Assembly: GCF_014698505.1 (NCBI RefSeq)
Contig: NZ_JACJTD010000055.1
Coordinates: forward strand, 1-47,175
DNA: 47,175 nt
Origin: Nostoc foliaceum FACHB-393
GTDB lineage: Bacteria; Cyanobacteriota; Cyanobacteriia; Cyanobacteriales; Nostocaceae
Direction: 5' to 3'
Part shown: piece after piece, positions 8,768-16,785 of the stretch
Numbering within the stretch: the first letter of the stretch is position 1
Layout of the letters: each line of letters begins with the position of its first letter
The notes under the pieces: model-generated
What the model saw: only the letters and a program-made list of their open reading frames with translations
The model's database searches: none
Told to the model about the DNA's origin: nothing
Position numbers and translations under genes: made by a program

Positions 8768-11700
8768 ATGTTTGTTGACTTCTTTATTAAGCGGCCAATC
8801 TTTGCGTCGGTCTGTGCGATCTTTATCCTTTTAATAGGATTAATCAGTATTGCAACACTTCCGATCGCTAGGTTCCCAGAAATCAGTCCCACTCAAATCA
8901 GTGTAACTTCTAACTACAACGGAGCAAGTGCAGAAGTCGTAGAAAGTGGGGTGACAAATATCTTAGAAAGGCAAATTAATGGGATTGAGGGACTAAGATA
9001 TCTTACTTCCAGCAGCAGTAACGATGGTACTAGTACTATTACAGCCACCTTTGATTCATCGCGGGATAAAGATATTGCGGCTGTGGATGTGCAAAATCGT
9101 GTTTCTATTGCCCAACCACAACTACCAGACTCTGTGCAGCGCACGGGAGTGCGGGTATCAAAGGAGTCTAGCAACATTCTCTTAGCAATTGGTTTATTCG
9201 CTGAAAATAAAGAGTACGACAATATATTCTTAAGCAACTATGCCGACCTTTACTTAGCAGATGCTTTAAAAAGAGTCAAAGGGGTAAGCAACGCTCAAAT
9301 TTTTGGTGAACGCCGCTACGCAATGCGCTTGTGGTTAGATCCGAGTCGCCTTGCCAGTCGAGGACTAACGACTCAGGATGTAGCGAATGCTTTATCTGAA
9401 CAAAACTTGCAAGTTGGTGCAGGGAGAATTGGACAAGAACCGGCTCCTGAAGGACAAAAGTATCAACTTGATGTGCGTGCTGCTAGCCGATTAGCAGAAC
9501 CATCAGAATTTGAAGAAATTGTCCTCAAAACTGAAGATGATGGCACATTAGTTAAGCTCAAAGATGTGGGTAGAGCAGAACTGGGTGCAGAAAACTACAG
9601 TTCATTTCTGCGATTTAGTGGTAACGATGCTGTCGGTTTAGGGATTTATCAAGTTCCTGGTAGTAATGCCTTGGATGTGGCTAAGGGAGTCAAAGCCGAA
9701 CTAGCGCGATTAGCACCAAGTTTTCCCCCAGGGCTGAAATATCAGGTAGCTTTTGACACAACATCATTTGTAGAAGAGTCGATGGCAGAAGTCATCAAGA
9801 CTCTGATTGAATCGGTGGTGCTGGTTGTAATTGTAATTTTTGTGTTCTTGCAAGACTGGCGAACTACCTTAATTCCAGCGTTGACAATTCCACTTTCCTT
9901 AATTGGGACATTTGCCTTCGTCAAAGTTTTTAACTTTTCCATGAATAGTTTGACTTTGTTTGGTCTAACTTTAGGCTCTGGGATGGTGGTAGACGATGCG
10001 ATCGTTATAGTAGAGCAAATTAGCCGCTTTATTAAGGATAAAGGTATAAGTCCTCGCCGAGCCGCTAGTGAATCAATGGCGGAACTGTTTGGCGCGGTTA
10101 TTGCCACTTCACTAGTATTGATGGCGGTGTTTGTGCCAGTGGCATTTTTTCCAGGAACCACAGGCGCACTTTATCAGCAATTTGCTCTTACTATTGCCTT
10201 TTCCATTGCGATTTCGACCTTTTTGGCTTTAACTCTGACACCTTCTTTGTGTGGGGTGTTGCTGCGTCAAGGACAAAGACCTTCAGGCTGGCTGGGTTGG
10301 ATTTTTGGCCACATTAATCGCTTTCTCGACTGGGCACAGCATAATTATAAGCGATCGCTAAATTTTCTCACACGCTTTAAAAGCGTCATTATTGGGTTGT
10401 TTATCGTTTCCTTAGGAATGACTGCTTGGCTGTACACTACAGTACCAACAGCCTTTCTACCCGATGAAGATGAAGGATATTTCATCACCATCATCCAAGG
10501 GCCTCAAGGCGTTTCGCTGCAATATACCAGCGATGTTATGGCACAGGTAGAAAAAGAAATCCAGCCACTTCCAGAAGTGCTGGGGACTTTCGCCGTGGGA
10601 GGATTTGGTTTTAGTGGTAGCACCGCCAATAGCGGCATCATCTTTACAACTTTAAAACCTTGGGCAGAACGCTCAAGACCTGATCAATCAGTACAGGCGA
10701 TTATTGGCAAATTGCAAGGGAAGTTATTGGCAATCCCAGAAGCCAGGGTCTTTCCTGTGAATCCGCCCCCAATTCAGGGTTTAGGCAACTTTGGCGGCTT
10801 CGTCTTTCAACTGCAAGACCGCAGAGGTAACAGTGGTTTAGAAAATCTAGTCCAGTCGATGGGTAAGTTGCTGGGTAAAGCTAATCAAACACCAGGATTA
10901 CAAGCTGTATTTAGCACTTTTGCCGCAGATACACCACAATTACTTGTGGAAGTTGACCGCAATAAAGCCAAATCATTGCAAGTTTCCATAGATGATATCT
11001 TCAGTACTTTACAAACTGCTTTGGGATCACAATATGTAAATGATTTCAATCTCCAGCAGCGTAGTTACCGGGTGTATGTCCAGGCAGATCAACAGTTTCG
11101 TTCCAATCCAAAAGATATTGGTAAACTATACGTTCGTTCTCAAAAGAATCAAATGATTCCTTTGAGTAACTTAGTAACAGTTACTCCGACTGTGGGAGCG
11201 CAAACGATAAATCACTACAATCTCTTCCGCTCAATTGAAATTAATGGTGCCGCTGCTCCTGGTTATAGTTCTGGAGATGCAATTAAAGCAATGGAACAAG
11301 TTGCTAAAGAAGTTTTACCAGCAGGTTATGGCTATGAATGGTCAGGAACTGCATTAGAAGAAATAGATTCTGGTAGTTTAGCACCCCTAATCTTTGGATT
11401 AGGAATAATCTTTGTGTTTTTAGTACTAGCCGCTCAGTACGAGAACTACATTGACCCCTTTATCATTCTATTATCAGTTCCCTTAGCTATATTTGGAGCG
11501 CTTATAGCTCAATCAATGCGGGGTTTTGCTAATGATGTTTACTGTCAAATTGGTCTAGTAATGTTGATCGGTTTAGCTAGTAAAAATGCTATTTTGATTG
11601 TGGAATTTGCTAACCAATTACGAGAGCAAGGGCTTTCAATTACTAAAGCAGTAATTGAAGCTTCACAAGAACGGTTACGTCCAATTTTGATGACTGGATT

Positions 11701-11959
11701 TTCTACACTTTTAGGGATTTTCCCGTTAGCTGTTGCTACAGGTGCTGGCGCGGGAAGTCGGCAATCTTTGGGAACAGCAGTATTTGGTGGAATGTTAATT
11801 GCGACTTTCTTGAGTTTGTTTGTAGTACCGATTTTGTATATCGTTATTAAGACGACAACAGAGCGCTTTATCAAACCAAATCGGCATCAAGAACTGCAAA
11901 CAGATACAGTTTCATTGGATGGTAAAACTCCTGCATATTCAACAAAAGCTGAGGATTAA
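8768..11959 (+). CDS. RND efflux permease, HAE1 (AcrB-like) family
   Basis: Proton-driven trimeric inner-membrane drug/hydrophobe exporter. Length 1063 residues is normal for AcrB-type pumps. It starts MFVDFFIKRPIFASVCAIFI with the first membrane helix, then the periplasmic porter domain (FPEISPTQISVTSNYNGASA; TSSSSNDGTSTITATF). A TM2-TM6 block follows with the proton-relay motif GLTLGSGMVVDDAIVIVEQ, which holds the adjacent Asp pair of TM4. The second porter half comes next, and TM10 ends the core with GLASKNAILIVEFANQ, where Lys is the conserved relay partner. Paired with the adaptor upstream. A TetR-like remnant precedes the operon, so it may have lost its local repressor. Confidence 0.96.
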   Translation: MFVDFFIKRPIFASVCAIFILLIGLISIATLPIARFPEISPTQISVTSNYNGASAEVVESGVTNILERQINGIEGLRYLTSSSSNDGTSTITATFDSSRDKDIAAVDVQNRVSIAQPQLPDSVQRTGVRVSKESSNILLAIGLFAENKEYDNIFLSNYADLYLADALKRVKGVSNAQIFGERRYAMRLWLDPSRLASRGLTTQDVANALSEQNLQVGAGRIGQEPAPEGQKYQLDVRAASRLAEPSEFEEIVLKTEDDGTLVKLKDVGRAELGAENYSSFLRFSGNDAVGLGIYQVPGSNALDVAKGVKAELARLAPSFPPGLKYQVAFDTTSFVEESMAEVIKTLIESVVLVVIVIFVFLQDWRTTLIPALTIPLSLIGTFAFVKVFNFSMNSLTLFGLTLGSGMVVDDAIVIVEQISRFIKDKGISPRRAASESMAELFGAVIATSLVLMAVFVPVAFFPGTTGALYQQFALTIAFSIAISTFLALTLTPSLCGVLLRQGQRPSGWLGWIFGHINRFLDWAQHNYKRSLNFLTRFKSVIIGLFIVSLGMTAWLYTTVPTAFLPDEDEGYFITIIQGPQGVSLQYTSDVMAQVEKEIQPLPEVLGTFAVGGFGFSGSTANSGIIFTTLKPWAERSRPDQSVQAIIGKLQGKLLAIPEARVFPVNPPPIQGLGNFGGFVFQLQDRRGNSGLENLVQSMGKLLGKANQTPGLQAVFSTFAADTPQLLVEVDRNKAKSLQVSIDDIFSTLQTALGSQYVNDFNLQQRSYRVYVQADQQFRSNPKDIGKLYVRSQKNQMIPLSNLVTVTPTVGAQTINHYNLFRSIEINGAAAPGYSSGDAIKAMEQVAKEVLPAGYGYEWSGTALEEIDSGSLAPLIFGLGIIFVFLVLAAQYENYIDPFIILLSVPLAIFGALIAQSMRGFANDVYCQIGLVMLIGLASKNAILIVEFANQLREQGLSITKAVIEASQERLRPILMTGFSTLLGIFPLAVATGAGAGSRQSLGTAVFGGMLIATFLSLFVVPILYIVIKTTTERFIKPNRHQELQTDTVSLDGKTPAYSTKAED

Positions 11960-12063
11960 TTCGTAATTCGTAATTAATTGTCCCCTATCTTTTATGCCCT
12001 TCTTCCCTGTCCCCTATAAACATCGTAGTATGAGGAGATGGGGAATACTAATTTCAAATTTTA

Positions 12064-12150
12064 ATAAACCGCAGAGGCGCAGAGAAGCCAGTGCGCCCTT
12101 GCGGTTCCCTGACTTGTAGCAACTGGCGCGACACAGAGATAAAGAGAGAA
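12064..12150. repeat. Nested intergenic repeat
   Basis: The outer sequence AACCGCAGAGGCGCAGAGA ... ACACAGAGATAAAGAGAG is a common Nostoc spacer repeat. It is interrupted by a ~42-bp insert whose ends AGCCAGTGCG and GCAACTGGCG are imperfect inverted repeats. It lies just past the 3' end of coaT, between convergent genes. Confidence 0.6.
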
Positions 12151-12157
12151 GAGTGGT

Positions 12158-14074
12158 TTATTTCAGCAATCTTAGACCACTAAGGGTAACTAATACTGTA
12201 GAACCTTCATGCCCAATCACACCGATGGGTAGGTTAATATTTCCTAGAAAGTTGCCCACCAAAAGCAACATAATGAAACCCAACGCTACGAATATATTCT
12301 GTTTGACTATGGATTGCGATCGCCTACCTAAATGTATCGCCACGGCAATTTTTTCTAACTTGTCTGCCATCAGTACTATATCTGCGGTTTCCAATGCCAC
12401 ATCGCTACCAGATACTCCCATCGCTATACCTACAGATGCTTGCGCTAGGGCTGGTGCATCATTGATCCCATCACCTACCATTGCAACTGTTTGATATTGT
12501 TGCTGTAGACTGCGGATAACATCAAGCTTATCTTCTGGTAGAAGTTGAGCATATACCCGATCAATTCCTACTGCTTTGGCAACACTGTGAGCAGTTTCCT
12601 CATTATCTCCGGTTAACATGACAATCTGTTCAACTCCCAGTTTCTTTAACCGAGTAATGGTTGCCGTTGCTTGCGATCTTACTTCATCTGCGATCGCAAT
12701 TACACCCATCACCTCTGCTCCCCTGCTTCCCTGTGCTACCCAAACCACAGTTTTACCTTCTTGCTCTAAAGATTGAGCCATTTTTCGTAATTCTTCAGGG
12801 AAATTTGTCACATATTTCTGCACAAAAACGGCATTCCCTACAATTACCTGTTGTTCTTGAGCGATTCCCACAATTCCCTGTCCAGGTATAGCTTGCACTT
12901 GAACTGCACCAACCCAATCCAAATCACCAGCCGCCTGCACAATTGCCTTACCTATGGGATGTTCTGAAGAGGATTCCACACTAGCGGCGGCTTTTAATAC
13001 ATCTGCATGTGTGTATTCACTAACTGAAATTACCTTGTATACCTGCACCTGTCCTGTTGTTAGAGTACCAGTTTTATCAAATGCGATCGCTCTGACTTTA
13101 CCAATCTTCTCCAACTGCGCCCCATTTTTAAACAAAATCCCCTGTCTTGCACCATTAGCGATTCCCGAAAGTAATGTGGGCATAATTGCAGCCATCAGCG
13201 CACAAGGAGAAGCAACCACCAGGAAGGTAAGCGCTCGATAAATCGTTGTTTCCCAATCCCAACCCCAAACAAATGGCGGTAAAGTTGCCAGTAATATTCC
13301 GGCTACTACAATGACTTTGGCATATCCCTTCTCAAAGCGATCAATAAACTCTTGCGAAGGTGGTGCTTCTGTTTGCGCCTGTTCTACCAAGCGAATCACC
13401 CGCACAATCAAACTGCTTTGGGCTGGTTTGTGTACTTTAATCTGCAATGCACCATAGCCGTTGAGTGTGCCGGCAAATACTTCTGCACCGACTGTTTTCT
13501 CTACAGGTAAAGACTCGCCTGTAATCGCAGCTTGATTGAGAGTGCTGTAACCAGATAAAATTATTCCATCAGTAGGAATTAGTTCTCCGGGTTTGACGAC
13601 AATTTCATCACCCACTTTTAGCTGAGTGATAGGAATTTCCTCTTCCCTTCCCTGAAGTAAAACCCTTGCTGTATCTGGTGTCAGACTCATCAAACTCCTG
13701 ATACTCCGCTCAGTTCGCGCCATTGCATAGCCTTCTAGTGCGCCACTGATAGCAAAGATCAGAATCAAAATTGCCCCATCAATAATTAGATAATATTCTC
13801 TTCGCCATAAGCCGAGGCTAGCAGCACCAATAGCCGCCACAATCATCAACAAATCTACATCGAGTTCTTTTTCTTTGAAAAGGGTAGTCAATCCTTCCCG
13901 CGCACTTTCGTAACCACCAATGACATAAGCAGCAGGTAGCAGTAGCAACGCCAATCCCAAAGCGCCAAGATGTAAGGCGAACCATCCGAGAAATAGCAGT
14001 AACCCACAAAGGAGGGCTGCCAAGGTATCTGCGTGTTCTCTGGTAAATTGGCCCAAACGTTGGGGGTAGAGCAT
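12158..14074 (-). CDS. coaT: Cobalt-exporting P1B-4-type ATPase (CoaT)
   Basis: Inner-membrane heavy-metal P-type ATPase of 638 residues with no N-terminal metal-binding domain. It has the actuator motif TGES (185-188), the phosphorylation motif DKTGT (Asp333) and GDGINDAP. The transport-site motif is SPC (289-291) instead of CPC, and the last helix has HEGST (622-626). SPC together with HEG(G/S)T defines the P1B-4 subgroup, which exports Co2+ (sometimes Fe2+ or Zn2+). A CoaR-type regulator lies 1.2 kb upstream in divergent orientation and a MerR-type operator overlaps the promoter, so cobalt is the best substrate call. Synechocystis CoaT is of similar size and pairs with CoaR. Confidence 0.92.
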   Translation of the reverse strand: MLYPQRLGQFTREHADTLAALLCGLLLFLGWFALHLGALGLALLLLPAAYVIGGYESAREGLTTLFKEKELDVDLLMIVAAIGAASLGLWRREYYLIIDGAILILIFAISGALEGYAMARTERSIRSLMSLTPDTARVLLQGREEEIPITQLKVGDEIVVKPGELIPTDGIILSGYSTLNQAAITGESLPVEKTVGAEVFAGTLNGYGALQIKVHKPAQSSLIVRVIRLVEQAQTEAPPSQEFIDRFEKGYAKVIVVAGILLATLPPFVWGWDWETTIYRALTFLVVASPCALMAAIMPTLLSGIANGARQGILFKNGAQLEKIGKVRAIAFDKTGTLTTGQVQVYKVISVSEYTHADVLKAAASVESSSEHPIGKAIVQAAGDLDWVGAVQVQAIPGQGIVGIAQEQQVIVGNAVFVQKYVTNFPEELRKMAQSLEQEGKTVVWVAQGSRGAEVMGVIAIADEVRSQATATITRLKKLGVEQIVMLTGDNEETAHSVAKAVGIDRVYAQLLPEDKLDVIRSLQQQYQTVAMVGDGINDAPALAQASVGIAMGVSGSDVALETADIVLMADKLEKIAVAIHLGRRSQSIVKQNIFVALGFIMLLLVGNFLGNINLPIGVIGHEGSTVLVTLSGLRLLK

Positions 14075-14101
14075 GAGAGGTGAATGAACAGGGACTCTCT
14101 C

Positions 14102-14134
14102 ACGCTAAACCTTGACATTGATGTTAATGTCAAG
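14102..14134 (-). promoter_or_regulatory. MerR/CoaR-type operator-promoter of coaT
   Basis: CTTGACATT (14111-14119) and AATGTCAAG (14126-14134) form a perfect 9-bp inverted repeat with a 6-nt spacer. On the minus strand it supplies a consensus -35 TTGACA (14133-14128). A weak -10 (TAGCGT at 14107-14102) lies about 20 bp away, the overlong spacing typical of promoters that MerR-family activators untwist. The coaT start codon is 27 bp further on. This is the expected CoaR site, inferred from architecture. Confidence 0.75.
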
Positions 14135-14549
14135 CTTTATTGTGAAAAATACTCCAAAAGTGCGTATAGTGCCGTAACCCACATTCCGCACTTCAAAATG
14201 CCATACTTAATACTTCAATAAATATTACAAATAACTGTTGATGTAATTAAGTATTAACATTGGAATTGTCTAGGCTTTTGGCGATCGCCGCGTTGCTCAA
14301 GTTGATCTAGAAAATCTGTTTTGTCGCAGCGAAATCAAAACAATTAATTATTGCCGAAGGGTGGCTGCATCAAAAGTCTGAGTGGTGGCGTGCCGAGTAA
14401 TTCATCAAAGTTGATGTGCAATCTAACTATGCTTAGGGATGTTTCTGTTTTTAATAATCGTAAAGTTAATGCTAATATCAGGCTGATATTTATCAGATAA
14501 GCGCTTTTTTGAAAGTGAATTGTTGCAAAAGTACTAACACAAATTGAAT
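14135..14549. other. Divergent intergenic region upstream of the 213-residue gene
   Basis: About 415 bp without a gene. It includes one GCGATCGC at 14281 and a CTGATATTTATCAG palindrome (14483-14496), located 54 bp before the ATG at 14550, a plausible operator position. No second copy of the CTTGACATT/AATGTCAAG site is seen here. Confidence 0.4.
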
Positions 14550-15191
14550 ATGTACAATTCCCAAGAAGATTTTACAAAGGATGCCCAGTCCTGTAGTTCA
14601 ACCTATTACTCAGATTCATCTCTACAACCGCAAAAGATAGATGTAGCTTATGCCATATATCAAAAAGCAAAGGCAGGATCACTTTTAGGTATTACCATCG
14701 TTGGACGTTTACAACTTAAAGCTCAAGGAGCAGATGGTAAATTTGTCTTAATTCCCTCAGATGAAAGCTTTCCTAGCATTGATGAGGATATGAAAAAGAA
14801 CCTCTTGACTCTACACGAAGATTTTAATCAACAAAGTGGTAGCATTTTGAGTTCAGAAAACTGGTCACTACTTGCTAATGATGCATGGTTGCTAGGAAGC
14901 CTTCACGCACTGGCTGAATTTCACCTCGCATCTCCGTTAAAATGGAGCAACCTTTGGGATGAAAATAAAAAGAGGATATCGGTGACTGCACGGGAAGTTA
15001 TAGGTATTACATCTTTTGGTTATCAGTTGATTAGACCACAGCCTAAACTTGAAGCAGTGGCAGTGTGTGTCAACGAACAGGAAGCCATAAATGCATCGTT
15101 GTTGACATATAAAGAAAAAGTCATAACTTATTTGACAGAAGATGCCTTGCAACAGTTCTTCAAATCACTCCCCAGCGAAGTCACGAAATAA
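14550..15191 (+). CDS. Conserved-looking hypothetical protein, 213 residues
   Basis: Not recognised. It is a soluble protein with no signal peptide or membrane span; the N-terminal ~25 residues are Ser-rich and probably disordered. A compact core follows, with GITIVGRLQLKAQGADGKFV, an acidic helical stretch, LLGSLHALAEFHLASPLKW, and REVIGITSFGYQLIRPQP, then a Lys/Glu-rich helix. I use ATG 14550; an upstream in-frame TTG at 14544 adds only two residues. It lies between coaT (divergent) and coaR (same strand, 100 bp downstream), so it may be co-transcribed with coaR. A cobalt link is only guilt by association. Confidence 0.7.
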   Translation: MYNSQEDFTKDAQSCSSTYYSDSSLQPQKIDVAYAIYQKAKAGSLLGITIVGRLQLKAQGADGKFVLIPSDESFPSIDEDMKKNLLTLHEDFNQQSGSILSSENWSLLANDAWLLGSLHALAEFHLASPLKWSNLWDENKKRISVTAREVIGITSFGYQLIRPQPKLEAVAVCVNEQEAINASLLTYKEKVITYLTEDALQQFFKSLPSEVTK

Positions 15192-15291
15192 AAGTAACTT
15201 ATAGTTTAACTAAGCTAAAGTCAAGATTAGGAGCGATCGCCTTTCCTCAATGCTCCTTTGGCAACAATCAACCTTTTTAAGATCATAATTC

Positions 15292-16428
15292 GTGGAAATC
15301 AAAAGTAGCGAACTGACAATTAAACAGTTAACGCACTTGGTAGGAGGCGGTTTAACTCCGCGAATGGTGCGCCATTACCATCAATTGGGACTGCTACCGC
15401 AACCAGTGCGATCGCAGAGCAATTACCGTCTCTACACCAAAAAAGATGTTCTCAGGTTGCAGCGAATTGTAGCACTTAAGCAGCAAGGGTTTCAGCTAAA
15501 CCATATCCGCAATATTTTGGAAGTGGAACCAGAAGCCGACACAACTATTAACCTAATGGGACAACTTCAACAGCAATATCGCGCGGTGATGCAACAAATT
15601 TCTCAACTGCGACAAACTGCATCAGCATTAGAAGGATTATTGGGGCGCGATCGCCATTGTCAAATTATGCAGGCGGAAGTTTTGGCACAACTCAAGTTAC
15701 TTGATGTCGAAACTCAAGCTGGATTAGGGGGATTGGAAAACCTCTGGAGTGGTTTGGATGCCGAAATTCATACGCACTCGGAAGCATTTTCAGAATCGCT
15801 ACAACGCTTACTACCTGATTTGTCTCACCGTTCGGAAATTGAACAACACTTAATTTCTCAGTTGGTTTTGGCTTGTGGCGATGTGAGTTTAGTATCCTTT
15901 ATCAAGTTGAGTCGAGATGCGATCGCAGCTAGTCGAGAAGCTTTATCTTCAAGCTGTCAAATTGTTGTCGATACCCAAACGGTTGCTGCGGCTTTGGATC
16001 AAACCCGACTATTTCACTTGGGATGCCGTATCGAAACTTTGATTGATAATCCCCATATTACCACCGCCACAGAAGCAGAACTTGCCTTTTGGCAACATCG
16101 AGAATGGCGATCAAAATTGCAGCAAGTAAGTAAAGGTTGTGTACTGGTAATTGGTTATGCTCCCTCAGTGCTTGTAGAAGTTTGTGAGGCAATCACTAAT
16201 CAAAAAATTCAGCCTGCATTAGTAATTGGAATGCCCATTGGCTTTAGTCATGCTCCCGCAGCCAAGCGACAACTGATGCAGCAAGAGATACCTTTTATTA
16301 CAGTTGCAGGGACTTTGGGAGGTGGCGCTTTAGCTGCAACTGCCCTGAATGCTTTAGTGGAGTCACTGATTGATAAGCCAGATTGTCATTGTTATCTCAA
16401 AAATGTAGTAGATTCTGATGAGTGTTGA
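15292..16428 (+). CDS. coaR: Cobalt-responsive MerR-family activator (CoaR)
   Basis: The N-terminal MerR helix-turn-helix covers about residues 8-75 (LTPRMVRHYHQLGLLPQP, SNYRLYTKKDVLRLQRI). A coiled-coil linker follows, then a precorrin-8X methylmutase (CbiC/CobH)-like domain to the end, with SFIKLSRDAIAASREAL and PALVIGMPIGFSHAPAAKRQ. The C-terminus carries Cys365-His366-Cys367 and a terminal Cys378. In Synechocystis CoaR a C-terminal Cys-His-Cys motif is needed for cobalt sensing, and the sensor domain is thought to bind a tetrapyrrole intermediate. The start is GTG 15292, chosen because it fits the MerR N-terminus; no strong Shine-Dalgarno is seen. The target is most likely the operator at 14102-14134. 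Confidence 0.93.
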   Translation: MEIKSSELTIKQLTHLVGGGLTPRMVRHYHQLGLLPQPVRSQSNYRLYTKKDVLRLQRIVALKQQGFQLNHIRNILEVEPEADTTINLMGQLQQQYRAVMQQISQLRQTASALEGLLGRDRHCQIMQAEVLAQLKLLDVETQAGLGGLENLWSGLDAEIHTHSEAFSESLQRLLPDLSHRSEIEQHLISQLVLACGDVSLVSFIKLSRDAIAASREALSSSCQIVVDTQTVAAALDQTRLFHLGCRIETLIDNPHITTATEAELAFWQHREWRSKLQQVSKGCVLVIGYAPSVLVEVCEAITNQKIQPALVIGMPIGFSHAPAAKRQLMQQEIPFITVAGTLGGGALAATALNALVESLIDKPDCHCYLKNVVDSDEC

Positions 16429-16785
16429 ACAATAAGTACTCAGTACTCAGTACTACTGAAAATAATATTGTTAAATAATATTGAATTTGCTACACTTTAC
16501 CAGTTTTAGTAATTCAATAATTCATAATTGTGGCCATAAGCTACCAACTTGGTATAAGTTGCAATCTAAATTAGAACATTTTATAGTAAACAGACTCTGG
16601 CAATTAGAGTATAAATTATCATGCTATTCAATCTACATCGAAGTATAAATCAATATAAGTGCGCTGAAGGAACTTAGAAGTAAAGATAACTCAGATGTAT
16701 AATTAGCGCGTCTCCTCCATAATCCCTAACAAGATTGTGATTTAGGACTGGTAGGCTTTCTATTTTTTACTTTAATAAAGGGCAT
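16429..16785. other. Intergenic region between coaR and the DUF4912 gene
   Basis: About 357 bp, AT-rich. It opens with three tandem AGTACTC-type units (AAGTACTCAGTACTCAGTAC near 16434-16453). No hairpin with a T-run, no RNA gene and no convincing short gene are seen. It presumably holds the promoter of the 1232-residue protein. Confidence 0.4.

Noticed and set aside
7069..11959. Heterocyst DevBCA-type exporter
   Set aside because: The second gene is an RND permease of 1063 residues, not a DevC/DevA ABC pair.
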